Source: Porphyra umbilicalis (lineage: Eukaryota > Rhodophyta > Bangiophyceae > Bangiales > Bangiaceae). From it: a stretch of 53,047 nucleotides of DNA. The first letter of the stretch is position 1. Each line of letters starts with the position of its first letter. Under the pieces are notes generated by a model. The model was not told the DNA's origin. It ran no database searches and worked only from the letters and a program-made list of their open reading frames with translations. Shown here piece after piece: positions 31,530 to 42,444 of the stretch. The stretch lies in assembly GCA_002049455.2 (NCBI GenBank), contig KV919186.1:1-53047 (forward strand), given 5' to 3'. The translations under genes and the position numbers were made by a program.

Positions 31530-32490
31530 GGGCGTCGGCGGCGGCGTCGACCCCGCGTGGGCGGGCGTCACCCCCTACTCGTACATGCACGGCGACACTG
31601 GCACCGGCGCCGCCTTTGGGGCGCCCCTGCGCGACGACCCCGCGGCCCACCTCTACGTCCGCACCGCCTACGCGGTGGAGGCGCCGCAGCACACCTGGTG
31701 GGACGCGGAAAACGCCGCCCTCCGCGCCCTCACCCCCGTCCCGCCCATCGTCGCCGCGCTCGCCGCCGTCAATGCGTCGGTGGTGGCGGCGGCCGGCGCC
31801 GGCGGCGGCCTCGGCAGCGCCATTGGCGTGCACATCCGCCAAGCGCCCGTCGACGCGGAGCTGCCGGGCGTCGACGCGGCGGCGGTGTATGGGGCGGGGG
31901 TGCGGGCCCTCCGCAAGTGGCGGCGCGTCGCCACCGCGGGCGCCTTTCGCGCCGAAATGGGCGCGCGGGACGCGGCGGCGGCGGCCGCCGCGGCGGTGAC
32001 GGTGCCGAAACGGTGGCGGCGGCGGGGGGGGTGGCGGCGGCGGCGACGCCCGGCGGCGGCGCCCGCCCTCCCGCACTGGTACGTGGCCGCCGACGATGCG
32101 GCGGTTGTGGCCGAGCTGGCGGCTGCCTTTCCCGGCCGCGTCACCGCCGCGTCGGCGGGGGTGGCGGCGGCCGTTGCGGGCGGCGGCAGTGGTGGGGACA
32201 CCGACTGGCCGCCATGCGACGCGGCCGCCGCGGGGCGGTCGGTCGGCTGCCTCCGCGTCGCGCTCGTCGACTTGTACGCGCTGGCGGCGACGCGGGAGTT
32301 GTGGGGGAGCCCGTGGAGCTCCTTTACCGAGGCCGCCGTGCGGTTGGGGGGGGGGGGGCGCGCGGCGCCCGCCTGGCGGGCATTGATTTTGGGGTGGCAG
32401 GGGGGGTGGGAAGGGGGGGGGGGGGTGCCGCCACAGGAGGCGGCGGCGGAGGCGGCGTCGGCGCTTCCACCCGGCGCCGAGAGAGAATGA
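31122..32490 (+). CDS. fucosyltransferase-like domain, probably C-terminal half of the same protein
   Basis: After a frame change at a 13-base G run (31109-31121), the frame runs through VVPSVRRLTAG and an Ala/Pro linker into LLVHVQHGLGNRLRALASAI. That GLGNRLRA-A-A signature, then VVALAWGVDAHMGATFGDLF, opens GT23/NodZ-type fucosyltransferase-like domains. Later landmarks: GVHIRQ (31828-31842, the HIRR donor-binding position), HWYVAADDAAVVAEL (the FLATDD block) and CLRVALVDLYALAATRELWG with SPWSSFTEAA, where related enzymes have a conserved SSFS loop. Gly/Ala runs interrupt the domain. No ATG or promoter-like gap separates it from the upstream domain, and linker composition is continuous, so I infer one bifunctional polypeptide. 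A separate gene with an unrecognised start is the alternative. Stop at 32488-32490. Confidence 0.68.
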
Positions 32491-32711
32491 GGGTGGGTGG
32501 TGGCGGGGTGCGGGGGCAGAGTAGCAGCCGTGTAGAGGACCGGAGCGGGACCCATGGGGGCGGCCGCGTGCGCAGTGCCCATCACGGCGGCGCTGCTTTG
32601 TGGCCGCCCGACTTATATTTATCCAACACGTTGTCGTCCACGTCGACGACACCCGTACCCACACCGCGCGTGCGCGACTCGGGGCGCTGCCGTCGCCGCC
32701 CGCCCGCTTAC
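32491..32711. other. short tail-to-tail intergenic gap
   Basis: This gap lies between the glycosyltransferase stop and the last recognisable exon of the oxidoreductase fragment. An AT-rich word (ACTTATATTTATCC near 32609) is present. No exon continuing the oxidoreductase was found here. Confidence 0.35.
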
Positions 32712-33138
32712 CGTCAAAACAGCAACGGCCGCCGCCGCCGCCGCCGCCCGTGCTCACAACCGTTTCCCCCGGGGGGAGCCGCACCGCGGTGACGCCGTCG
32801 AGGGCGGTGGGGGGGGCGACCGGCAGCGCCGCGGCGGTGGCAAAGGAGAGCACATCGGCCTTTTTTTTTGGCGACGAGCTCCGCCTCGACGGGGGCCGCG
32901 TCGGCGACCGACCCGCCGGGCCAGTGGCCCATTGAGACACGGGCACCAGGTCCCCATTCAACGCGTCGCCGACGGCAAAGCGGGCTACGTCCGACCCGGC
33001 GGTGGTCACGACGCCGGCCACGTCCGAGCCAATGGTGACAGGCAGCGCCTCGTCGGCCGTGTTCATCTGCTGACCGAGCCCGCCCGCCCGCTTGACGTCG
33101 ATGGGGTTGAGGGCCGAAAGTCGAGCGCCAGCCTTCAT
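32712..33138 (-). pseudogene. MDR-family oxidoreductase fragment (quinone reductase-like)
   Basis: The minus strand encodes the N-terminal catalytic half of a medium-chain reductase: MKAGARLSALNPIDVKRAGG, LPVTIGSDVAGVV, DVARFAVGD, then FATAAALPVAPPTALDGVTA, matching the N-P-x-D, G-x-D-x-A-G-x-V, V-G-D and A-A-x-x-T-A blocks. Between them the frame shifts: GSVADAAPVEAELVAKK sits in another frame, with one break at the A run opposite 32859-32867. A GTAAGC donor follows at 32712. No nucleotide-binding domain exon (GGVG region) is found, and the first exon is absent too. It is a broken or truncated copy, or a gene whose other exons are not recognisable. Confidence 0.6.
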
Positions 33139-33930
33139 GCTGCCACAGTCATACTGTCCAGCCGAGGAACTGGGCTGTCCAGCCGAGGAACTTGGCTGTA
33201 CACGGCAGGATGGCGAAAACTACCTGTGTGTGCCACTTCTGTGGGTGTCCTTTCATCTTTCAAGATTCAGGACAGTCAAGCAGTGCAAAGAAGTAATTAT
33301 AGTACGGAAGTCATACTTACACCATTATACGCATTTAAGGTGCTTACTCCGAGGCTGTTCGTTCCTCTCGACGCTGTCTTCACACTTTCGCTCCATGGCC
33401 GTCTGTCGCATCGTCCAACTCAGACGGCGACGGGGCCCTTGTTGTTCCTCCGAGGGGATGCTCCCTGGTTCTCGATTATATGCTCCCGGCCTCTCGTTCC
33501 TTGTCACATTTGCAGCGTGTGGAGGACGCGAGACACCCGTACCTCTGCGCCATTCCCTTCCCACCCAGGTATGCATCCCACGGTGACCATGGGACCGGCG
33601 GCGACGGGCAGGCGTGCTCCCGGGGTGGTGAGCCACCGCAGATTTGAAGACACGCCAGCGGGGTGGGGTGGCTGAGACCTCCCCATCCGCGCGCGCTTAC
33701 GGCGGTCGAATTACCAAAGGAGTGACAGTGGGAGTGACCGTCCTATTCCGTGGACGGTACACTACGTACATGACGCTGTCCAAGCCGTGTTTGCCAGTGG
33801 CTCCCTCCCCCGCCCTGCACCTATTGAGGCGACCTGGGCCTCAAGGGCCCGGGCATCGAGAGGACCAGCCACAAGAAAAACGGGCACGACAACGTACGCC
33901 AGAAAATTCTTGACACGGTGGGGAACCCCC
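33139..33930. other. no gene seen; contains a short direct repeat
   Basis: CTGTCCAGCCGAGGAACT occurs twice in tandem at about 33155-33195. The rest is mixed-composition DNA with no motif. It would hold the 3' UTR of the nucleoside hydrolase and any upstream exon of the oxidoreductase. Confidence 0.35.
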
Positions 33931-35303
33931 TCACTCCCCCCGGCCTTGCTCGACCACGTTCGTATCCGTTGGTGTCACCAGCGGCCCGCCCGGCATCTCT
34001 GCCCAACACAGCAGCGACCGCACCGCCGCGTTGACCGGCGCTTGCAGCAGCCGCTCCACCTGCTTGTTGACCGCCCCCCCATTGACGTCGTACACGACGA
34101 CTGACGGAAAGCACTCGCCCGCCGCCACCTCCGCGGCGTCACACCGCTTGGTCCACCCCGTCAAGTCCCCCCGCGGCCCATCGTCGACCACCTTGACCTG
34201 CGTCACCGACGCGTTGGTGACCACCCACGGGGCGTGGAGGACAATGGCGGCGGTCGGGTCCCACAGGTAGGCCGTCGAAAAAAAGGACGGCGGGTCAAAC
34301 CAGGTGCGGCGGAGCTTCTCCATCACCACCCCAACGAATTGGGCTTCGGGGGTGGCCGGCGCGTCGCGGAGGGCGGCGAGCAACGCCCTCGCAATCGGCG
34401 CGTCGGACGTTGCGTCGAGCGGCACGAGGCGGACTGGGATGCCGGCGGCGGCGGCGGCGGCCATGCCAACGTGCGCGCCGAGCGGATCATTGTACATGTT
34501 GAATTCGGCAACGGTGTTGTTGGGGAGGGAGAAGAGGTTGCCGGCCACGTCGACGGCGCCGCCCATGATCGTGAGGCTTTGGATGCGGGGCAGGAGCGGC
34601 GCCAGCGCGGCCGCGTAGGGCGGCCGAAACAGCTTGGCGACCATAGTCAGCGTGCCGACCGACAGCCACTCGATGCGCCGCCCGATGGGGAGCCCTGCCA
34701 ACACTGCCAGCAGCGCCGGGATGGACTGGTCGTCCGTATCCGGCGTGCCCTCCACGTCGTACGCGCGGAAGCTCTGGGGCAGCAGGTGCGCAGCCCCCCA
34801 CACGGTGTCGGCGTACAGGAAGCCGTCTGGCCCGACCGGGATGGTGTCGCGGTAACGCAAGCGCGGGCCGAGACCCGTCCCGTTGGCATCCCGCTCGTCC
34901 GACAGCGCCACGTGGGAGCCAATGAGGACCGGCACGTCCGTCACGCCGTGCAAGTAGAGCAGGTTGTAAAAGTTGCGCACGGTCGACCCGGGGTTGGCCC
35001 ACGCGTTGCCGGCCGTGTAGATGGCTGCCAGGCGCAGACGGGTCGACTTGAGCACCAACACGAGCGTGACAATGTCATCAAAGTTGGAGCCGTCGGTGAA
35101 GAGGACGAGCGCGGGCGCGTCGGCGTCCTTGGCAACCGCCAGGGGGGGGGGGGGAGCGCCCAGCAGCCGGTGGTGTTGGCCACAGCGGGGGGGGCGGGGG
35201 TGGCCGCCACGGATGACGGCGCGGTTGCGGCGGCGGCAGCGGCGACGGCGGCGGCGAGGAGCGCCAGCGCCAGGCGCCGGGCGCCGCGGCGAATGGCGGC
35301 CAT
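33931..35303 (-). CDS. secreted nucleoside hydrolase (inosine/uridine-preferring family)
   Basis: Cleaves N-glycosidic bonds of ribonucleosides for purine/pyrimidine salvage. The ATG at 35303 opens a signal peptide, MAAIRRGARRLALALLAAAV and an Ala-rich core; the protein is about 456 residues. Family blocks: VLFTDGSNFDDIVTLVLVL (the N-terminal Asp cluster for Ca2+/ribose), LAAIYTAGNAWANPGSTVRN, RIEWLSVGTLTMVA, then IMGGAVDVAGN and TVAEFNMYNDPLGAHV, and VRLVPLDATSDAPI. The first cluster reads TDGSNFDD rather than the usual D-x-D-x-x-x-DD, so one ligand position differs. The signal peptide and enzyme lie in different frames, separated at a 13-base G run (35142-35154), probably a miscounted homopolymer. 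An extracellular location suggests nucleoside scavenging, like secreted nucleosidases of plants, but that is inference. No intron is needed. Confidence 0.85.
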
Positions 35304-37524
35304 GGCTCGGTCGGGGGCGTCGCACGGGGGTGGCGAGGGGGTCAAGGGGACACGGGGGGGCACGTCAAGAGACCGTTTGGGTGGGAGGGGTGAGCGACGA
35401 GCTGCAGTCGGCGCCACGGGAGGCTGCGTGTATCGGCCACTGCCGTCGTCTGGCCCAGGCGACCCCGGTCGTCAGACGCCAGGCAGTGCACGCGACACGC
35501 GGGTACGAGTCTTTGGGCTCGACAGCAAACAGGGCCAGGCTGCCCGGGATCAGTCGGGGGGAGGGGGGGAAAGCAAAGCGTCCACAGGGGGCCCACGTCG
35601 TCACTGCCGACACGGGGCCCCGCGTCCCGCCCACGAGGCGCTACGGCGGGGATGCCCCAGCGCCGGGTCAACGGGTCTCGCGCCACCCCACCGCGTCTCC
35701 CCCACCGACAGGCGCCGGAGCGATGCGGTGGCCACGCCGGGCGGCACGTGTCATGTGAGCATGGGTCAACAAGGGCCCAGGCGGACGGCGGTGGGGAAGC
35801 GCCACGGAGGGGGTGGCCTCGGGCACCCTTCGCCTGCCAGTGCTATTGTGCGGGGCTCGCTGTCGATAGGCAGAGCGCAGCGACGTGCAAAGCGAAGCAA
35901 CGAGCGCACGCCAACACTGTAGGGTGTGTCTTGTGGACTGAAAAAAATCTCCTCCGTTGATCCTCTCCTCTGGCGGTTGCGCAGGGCCCGAGCGGGGTTG
36001 TTCTCAGGCAGCCCCGCACTGCAGCCACAACAGATTTTTATCTGTAGCTCACGACTGCTGAATCAAGCTGCCAAAAAAAAAAGAGTCCACAGGAGTTGAG
36101 TCTAAATGCGGTCCAGACAGAAAATATGGTAGTGATATCAAGGAAGAGTTAATCTAATGAATCGGACTGAACAACAGTTCTGGATGCTGCACACCACCTC
36201 ATCACCACAGGCGCCACCAAACCTCTAACTCTGCATCCCAGCTGCACCCAGTATCCAGCCAAGTACCGCCTCGGCGCTCAGATGAGCACTGTCTGGTCGA
36301 CAGCGCAGTGTCCACAAGGACATTGCCACATCCGAAATGGCTCGAAAGAGAGGCTTGACAGTTGCCGAGGCAGCCTCAGACACCCGCAGTCCAAAGCAAA
36401 CCTCTTTCGTGCTTAAAGCAGCGTCAAGCAATAGAGAGCAGGACCCGCGTCGGGGCCTTGAGTGTGGTTGTGCTGCTCTTCGCGCCTCACGTGGATTGTG
36501 CACTGGCAAGGTGGTGCAACAATCGAACAGGATTTGAGTTAGGAGAGAAACTCTTGCAGCTATCTCATGTAAGTACCCGTCTCGCATTTTTTTCGGTTAA
36601 CTTCCTGCTCGAGTGCCAGCCACCAAATCTGTGGTTATTCACCAGGATCATGTCACTGGTTTCACTCACGGACCCCAGGAGTGGAGGAGCGGAGTTTGTG
36701 AAGCACCCTACAGTGGTTGCGGCCTGGTGTGTTGATCCACCTCCATCACACGACGCTGGTAGCCTCGCGACCGGTCACGCGACCGGACCCGAGATCGGGC
36801 TAGATTGCATCTTGGAACGGCACTATGACCCAGGGGCGTATGCAACGGCAGGGATTTGATGGGCCGGGATACAGTGCAGGGGCCGATGAGCTCTGCCGTT
36901 AGCCCTCTTGCTGGTGATGCATTGGTGCTCCTCCCAAACAAGGCACCGACGTTGACAACAGGACGGCTGCACCACGGGGAGTGGACGCACTGCACCGCAT
37001 GCCGTTCGCCTCATCCGTGCGTCGCACACGGACGGGTGTGGCTACAATGGCAGCCGCCACCACGGCATGATTGTCAACTGGTCCCGGATGGGGCCAGTTG
37101 CGGAGCCGACGGGGCGATTGGCAGAATGGATCCGCCTGCGTAGATTGACATACAAGATGGCAGCCGCTCCAGACAGCGGCAACGCCATAGCCTCCTCGGC
37201 TGAGCAGATGTCGCAGCTCACCGTGCGGTCGACGACGGATTAGGCCACACAGGGCGCAACGGAAAACGGCACAAAACAACGACGCTGGTCCCCGCGTTCG
37301 CGTCACACCTGTGAAAAGACACCATCCCCCAAGTTGGGTACAACATGCCCCCCCTTCCCACGTCGCACGAGTCATCCCCAGAAAAAAACACGCACTCCCG
37401 TCCCGCCCCGCCGTACGCGCGGCGCTCGCCCACCTACTACCGCCCATTCCCCCACACGGCCGCACGTGGCGCGTCGCTCACCCCCCCTGCGGTGCACCCC
37501 CCCCCCGTCGGCCGTCGCCGCCGC
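35304..37524. other. intergenic region, no confident gene
   Basis: The first 500 bases are the promoter side of the nucleoside hydrolase. At 35930-36220 the DNA is AT-richer. Near 36440-36720 a plus frame has a hydrophobic stretch (VVVLLFAPHVDCALARW), a CAT-GTAAGT donor (about 36570) and a possible acceptor at 36646. That would give a small Cys-containing secreted product, but no in-frame ATG exists, so no gene is called. Nothing else was recognised. Confidence 0.35.
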
Positions 37525-38853
37525 TCACACGCCCAGCTCCGCGGCCAAGCCGCCCTTCCCCGCCGCCTCGGCGGTCTCCTTGAGCACGTCCAAGCCGCCG
37601 GTGAACTCGCCCGCCACGTACAGCTGCGGGTACGTCGGCCAATCCGAAAAGGTTTTGAGGCCCGCCCGCACCGCCGGCTCGCCGAGGATGTCAAACGTGT
37701 CAAAGGGGATGGCCTCCCCGCGCAGCAGCGCAACGGCTTGGCGGGAAAAGCCGCAGCGGGGGGCCTCGGGCGTGCCCTTCATGAAGAGCATGACGGGCGC
37801 GCGGCGGACGAGGGCGGTCAGCCGCGCGCGCAGCGCGTCGGCCTCTTGCGCGGCGGCATCGGGAGCGGAGGGGGGGGCGGCGGGCGACGCCGCCGCCGCC
37901 GGTGCCACCTCGGCCGCCGCCGCGGGCGCCGCCCCGTCGGCCGCCACCGCCCCATTGGGCGTCGCCGCCGCCCCAGTGGTCGCCGCCGACCCGTTGGCGG
38001 CCGGCGGGGCGGCCGCGTCCGCGCCCGCCGCCGCCGTCACGCCGCCCGCCGCGACCAACTCCTTGAGCTCCCCAACCAGCTCCCCCGCCTCGGCCAGCTC
38101 CTTGGCCACGTCCAAGCCGCCCACAAAGGAGCCGCCCGCGTACAGCTGCGGGTACGTCGGCCAATCCGAAAAGGTTTTGAGGCCCGCCCGCACCGCCGGC
38201 TCGCCGAGGATGTCAAACGTGTCAAACGTGACGCCCGCGTCGCGGAGCAGCGCAACGGCTTGGCGGGAAAAGCCGCAGCGGGGCGTCTCGGGCGTGCCCT
38301 TCATAAAGAGCAGGACGGGCGCGCGGCGGACGAGCGCCGCCAAGTCGGGCGTGGCCGCCGCGGCGGCGGGCGCCGTCGCCGCCGCCGTCGCCGCCGCGGG
38401 CAGCGTCGCCCCCACCGCCTCGGGCGACGTCACGTACGACACGAGCGCCGATACGGCCGCCACGAGCGCCGGCACGTCGGCGCCCGCCACGGTGGCGCGG
38501 ACGGTCACGCCGCCGTCGCCGCCGCCGACGGCGGCAACGACCGTCGGCACGGCATCGACGCCAAAGCGGCTTGTCAACTCCGGGTGGTCTGCCGCCGCAA
38601 TGCGGACGATGCGGAGCGGCGCCGCGGACTGGTGGGTGGCGGCGAGCGCGACGAGGACGTCGTCGACTTGGGCGCACGGCGCCGAGCCGGCCGCGTGGAA
38701 GTGGAGGACGGCGGGGGGGGGGGGGGTGCCCGCGGGGATGCCCCCAGGGGGGGTCCCCACCGCCGCGGGCAGGTCCGCCCCGTCGTGGAGGTCCACGGGG
38801 TCCGACGTGGTGTTGTGGGCGGCGGCGGCGGCGGCGGGCGCGCCGGCGGCCAT
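37525..38853 (-). CDS. GLRX3: PICOT-type monothiol glutaredoxin, thioredoxin-like plus two GRX domains
   Basis: Cytosolic/nuclear Fe-S cluster carrier of the GRX3/GRX4/GRXS17 class. Single exon, 442 residues from the ATG at 38853. Residues about 45-145 form a thioredoxin-like domain: [19 protein letters not shown] with one Cys at the active site and cis-Pro AVPT at 101-104. Two glutaredoxin domains follow (about 172-268 and 345-438). Each has [19 protein letters not shown] with the monothiol CGFS site (193-196 and 367-370) and the glutathione-binding WPTYPQLY. An Ala/Pro/Gly linker separates them. Fungal Grx3/4 has one GRX domain, animal PICOT two and plant GRXS17 three, so this is the two-domain form. 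The GRX copies share an 88-base stretch with no differences (37617-37704 and 38139-38226). All key residues are intact. Confidence 0.93.
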   Translation of the reverse strand: MAAGAPAAAAAAHNTTSDPVDLHDGADLPAAVGTPPGGIPAGTPPPPAVLHFHAAGSAPCAQVDDVLVALAATHQSAAPLRIVRIAAADHPELTSRFGVDAVPTVVAAVGGGDGGVTVRATVAGADVPALVAAVSALVSYVTSPEAVGATLPAAATAAATAPAAAAATPDLAALVRRAPVLLFMKGTPETPRCGFSRQAVALLRDAGVTFDTFDILGEPAVRAGLKTFSDWPTYPQLYAGGSFVGGLDVAKELAEAGELVGELKELVAAGGVTAAAGADAAAPPAANGSAATTGAAATPNGAVAADGAAPAAAAEVAPAAAASPAAPPSAPDAAAQEADALRARLTALVRRAPVMLFMKGTPEAPRCGFSRQAVALLRGEAIPFDTFDILGEPAVRAGLKTFSDWPTYPQLYVAGEFTGGLDVLKETAEAAGKGGLAAELGV

Positions 38854-39899
38854 CGTGCGCCCTGTGGGGCGGGGGGGTGGGGAGACACGGGGGGTGCACG
38901 TCGGCGCCAAGAGTGAGCACCTCGTCACAGCGTTTACGGGGGGCGGGAGAACGACGGCGGCAGCGGGGGGTCGTTGCAACGGGCGCACGCCGGCGACGGG
39001 ACAAGGCGGGAAAAGGAAGAGAGAGTGGGCGGGGTTGGGGTGTTGCCGCCGCCGACACTGCCACCGTGCGTTGGCGCGTGGCTGACGACGGCGGGCCCGG
39101 CCGACTCGAGGATCAACGGCGGCCGCTCTGTCCGGCCCGAGTGAGGACTCTGGCACCGCCTTTTCAGGCCTCACGAGAGGGCCGTTGTTCGGCACGAAAG
39201 CGTGCCGCACTGGGCCGGTGCGAAGAAAACTTGTACGGGGTATTTGCATGCCGCTGAAAACAGCGATAGGCAATCGTTCTATGGGGAGCTACTTGATCGG
39301 CTGTACGTTACCAACAGGTCCGCTACAGTACTCACACGGGGCTCGTGCTGTACGCCCTTGTTTCGGGTCCTCGTCGTCCGAGAAAGGGAACCGTCATGAC
39401 AAGCCCGAAGACGGAGCGGTTCGTTAGGAAGGTTGTCGGGGTGTTTGTGGATTGGCGGAAGTACGTGGTACATGAATGAGGGGCGACGCGGGAGATACAA
39501 GGAGCGGCGACTGCACGCCGTGGCCGTCGGTACAACGTTGGTGGTTCTTTCGCACGTCTGTTTCGACTGGCAATCTCGAACAGCGCTGGGTTCGCGAGCT
39601 TCTTCTGTTCCCCTCCATGCATCCCTCCACACAGTGCATCCTGTACATCAGCCAGGCTGAATAAAATGAGCGAAGTAGTGTTACAGATAGTATTACATGA
39701 CTATGTGCAGGGTTCCTCTCTGGCCCGTACAGGCCCTTGGATGAGTGGGCGCTTGCCCCTCTCCTCGGTGCTACGGCATGCGTTCCCGCAGTGCGGCTTG
39801 CAACCGTCCTCACAAACCCGCCATTCAGCTCGCACCCCCCACCACACGCGCGGCTGTGGCGTAGCCGTTGCGACCGATGTCACACCATCATCCACTGCT
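38854..39899. other. intergenic region, no gene seen
   Basis: Promoter side of the glutaredoxin gene up to about 39150, then lower-GC DNA with short frames on both strands. No motif, repeat or RNA gene recognised. Confidence 0.4.
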
Positions 39900-40775
39900 T
39901 CACGCAGCCTGTTGTCTCCGGCTGAGCACCACTTCGGCCGCCTCCCCGCCGGCCATCCCCTCCACAGCCATAGTCGCCACGTACGCCGCCGTGCCGCCGT
40001 TGCCGCCGAGCAGCAGGGCGGCCATCCACGCCACCCGCCGCCACCCGCCCGCCCCCCGCTCCCGCACCCACACGTACGTGGCCGACACAGCGAGGCCGAC
40101 CGCATTGTCCAAAAACGTCGTCCACGCCCACGGGTTGGACCGGATGTACGCCCACCCCGCGGAGAGGCCTTCCGTCAAGCCCGCCCACAGGCAGACGGCG
40201 CCAAACGCGAGGAGCGCCGTCACCGAGCCGCCCAGCGCGAGCGCCGGCCACACGCGGCGGCCGCCGGCGGGCTGCCAGAGGCCAGACCCGCCCCCGTCGG
40301 CGCCCGCCGCCGGCAGCAGCCCCGTCGACACGCCGTGGCAGGCGGCCATCTTGGTCACTGCGTACACGCAAACGACCGGGTTGCCGAGGCAGCAGGTGGC
40401 GGCGACCCAGGCGGCGGCACGGACGGCCCAGGGCCAGGGCGCCCGCCCGCCGTCGGCGCCGAGGAGGCCGTCCTCGGGCGCCGCCCGCGACGCGTCGTAC
40501 GCCTCGCGGACGGCAATGTAGGCGGCGGCCGCGGCGGCGCCGACGCCAAAGTCGGCGAGCGTGGCGAGCGCCCACGGCGACGCGGCGACCGTGGCAAAGG
40601 CGTCGGGGAAGAGCGGCTCGGTGCGGAAGGAGAGGAGGATGGAGCGGACGAGCGCGACAGAGGCGGCGGCATAAGCAGCGGCGAGGAGGGCGACCGACCA
40701 GGGGTAGGCGGTCAGCGCGGGGGCGGCGGGGGATGCCTTGTCGGGCAGCAACTGCGCGTCGGGGCTGCCCGACAT
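39900..40775 (-). CDS. multi-pass membrane protein, DUF1475-like
   Basis: Single exon, 291 residues. The start ATG at 40775 has the context CCACCATG. About six hydrophobic segments are visible, near residues 27-47, 63-88, 117-140, 175-200, 217-238 and 250-272. The protein is an internal duplication. SPWALATLADFGVGAAAAAA with IAVREA in the first half corresponds to NPWAWTTFLDNAVGLAVSAT with VWVRER in the second, and GNPVVCVYAV corresponds to GNGGTAAYVAT. This paired N-P-W-A / D-x-x-x-G / R-E arrangement is what I recall of DUF1475 proteins of plants and algae. Function is unknown. Both halves are intact and codon use is typical of the gene islands. Confidence 0.75.
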   Translation of the reverse strand: MSGSPDAQLLPDKASPAAPALTAYPWSVALLAAAYAAASVALVRSILLSFRTEPLFPDAFATVAASPWALATLADFGVGAAAAAAYIAVREAYDASRAAPEDGLLGADGGRAPWPWAVRAAAWVAATCCLGNPVVCVYAVTKMAACHGVSTGLLPAAGADGGGSGLWQPAGGRRVWPALALGGSVTALLAFGAVCLWAGLTEGLSAGWAYIRSNPWAWTTFLDNAVGLAVSATYVWVRERGAGGWRRVAWMAALLLGGNGGTAAYVATMAVEGMAGGEAAEVVLSRRQQAA

Positions 40776-41689
40776 GGTGGGAGCGGTGGTTGGTCGGTAG
40801 TGGTTGGCAGTGGCTGGTCAAGGTTGGTAGGAGTGGTGGATGCGGGGGAAACAAAGGAGAGCGGGTCAGGGGTTGCGGGAAGGTGGTGGGGCAAGGTCCA
40901 AGGGAAGGGACTTGGTGACATGAGGCAGTCACGACGGAGGCGAAACGTCGTCTGGGGCGGCTTCAAATAGGGGGGCAAGCGACGTGTCGTCCCGCGTGAA
41001 CCGTCGCCCGCCGGCGATGACACGCCACGAGCTGCCGTTGCGCGGGTTCCCAATGAATCGGCTCCCAGCTGGGTCTGTAGACGCAGCACGCGGCACCCGC
41101 AGCGTCTACCCGCCCGCACGACGCCCGGCGTGCCCTTCCCCGCGCAGTTGCTCCCCGAGAGACGGCTCTGCCGACGTGGCGGTGCTGGAAAGAGGACAGA
41201 GGGACATTGCCATTTTGGCATGCCCTGCCGTGCCGGCCACGACAACGGCCGTGTGTGGCTGCGGGTGCCTCGCCGAGCACCGAGATGGCATCGGCGGGGC
41301 GTGACGGTTGCCAACGAACGGCCAGGAGCCACCGTTGAATGTTGCATGACGTGGGATTCAGTCGCGGAGTGGCTGACGGCAAAAAAAATCCTCAAGATAT
41401 TTCTTGCTGGAGGCGCTTTGCCAAGACGATGGTGCCACATCAAGTGTGCCGCACTTGATCAGACAACTCCCGGCCATGGGTACTTGCCACAGCCGACGGC
41501 TGAAGCGCCGCGCAGTTGGGGCCCGGTAGACGGGTGCCACCAAGGCGCCGCCGACCGGCGGCGCAGTGCGGCGTCGGTGCCGCCCACCCTCACGCCCAGA
41601 TACGGGAGATTCAGACAATGGGGGCCCGCATGCCACGACGCCTCCCACCCCGCACCGCCCACTGCACGAGGGGCGACCCCGTGCCCCTT

Positions 41690-41845
41690 TGGCACCCGAT
41701 CCGCCGGGCCCCGACCCCGCCCCACCGCCGCCACGCGTCGACGGAGGGGGGGACGTGGCGCCGCGCGCGCGTGGCGTGTGGTATCCCCACGCAGCGAGTC
41801 TTACACCACGTACCTTGTGGAACCAACAAAACGTGCTGGCAGCCT
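41690..41845 (-). repeat. dispersed repeat copy, inverted relative to 42445-42600
   Basis: Read on the minus strand it contains GTTCCACAAGGTACGTGGTG then TAAGACTCGCTGCGTGG. The plus strand at 42449-42485 has GTTCCACAAGATACCTGGTT then TAAGACTCGCTGCGCGG, about five mismatches in 37 bases. Weaker similarity continues on both sides. Both copies can be translated with a VPQ-x-TW-x-KTRC peptide, so the source may once have been coding. Confidence 0.6.
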
Positions 41846-42444
41846 GCAAGCACGTTTTTTGCACTAGTGCAAAACATAGCACAAACAGGCATTTGTTACC
41901 TGCATCGGTTGGGAATCGTGCGTGTTTGTTCACGGTTTTCATGTTCAACAGCTCACGATCTGTGCAGTGTCCACATTGCTCTTTGCACGCCCTGATCATC
42001 TTTCACGGGACGGCTGAAGCAGACCCCTCTCTAAGGGCTGTATAGGGCGGTTTTCTACAGGCTTTGTCGACGTGTGCAAGAACTTGCTCGTATTCCGCTC
42101 GATTTCAACAGTGCCGGACAGTCTTCGTCAGATCAGCATGGCATATCTGTCATTTCAAGCAAGTTATCTGTGGAAACTCCACAGAGATCGTCTGGCTCAC
42201 ATTCGTAAAAACGTAGCCAAGCCAAGATGAAACCCGGGAACACGACGGCGCCACAAGCCGGCACACAATGCCCACGTGAGCATGTCGGCTATGGAGGAAA
42301 CCGGTGTTCGGCATCTTCATGCGAGAGTGGCGTCCCGGTGACCTCTATTATGTGGCACCGTGCACGCAAAAACCCCTCTCACTGTCTGCGTGGGCGCTGT
42401 TTACAGAACTGCAGCACGATTTATGCGTTTTCTGCACGCTATTT

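Noticed and set aside
30787..33138. A 783-codon minus-strand open frame
   Set aside because: Only its first 140 codons carry MDR motifs. The rest is antisense to the glycosyltransferase gene and reads as composition-driven Arg/Gly/Ala sequence.
34234..35922. A 562-codon plus-strand open frame
   Set aside because: It is antisense to the nucleoside hydrolase, whose motifs are unambiguous on the other strand.
36337..36537. Frame beginning MARKRGLTVAEA, superficially like the start of the meiotic protein MND1
   Set aside because: Similarity ends after about eight residues and the rest of the frame does not continue the family.
36440..36720. Two-exon secreted small protein with a GTAAGT donor
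   Set aside because: The hydrophobic segment and splice sites are suggestive, but no in-frame ATG precedes it and no family supports it.
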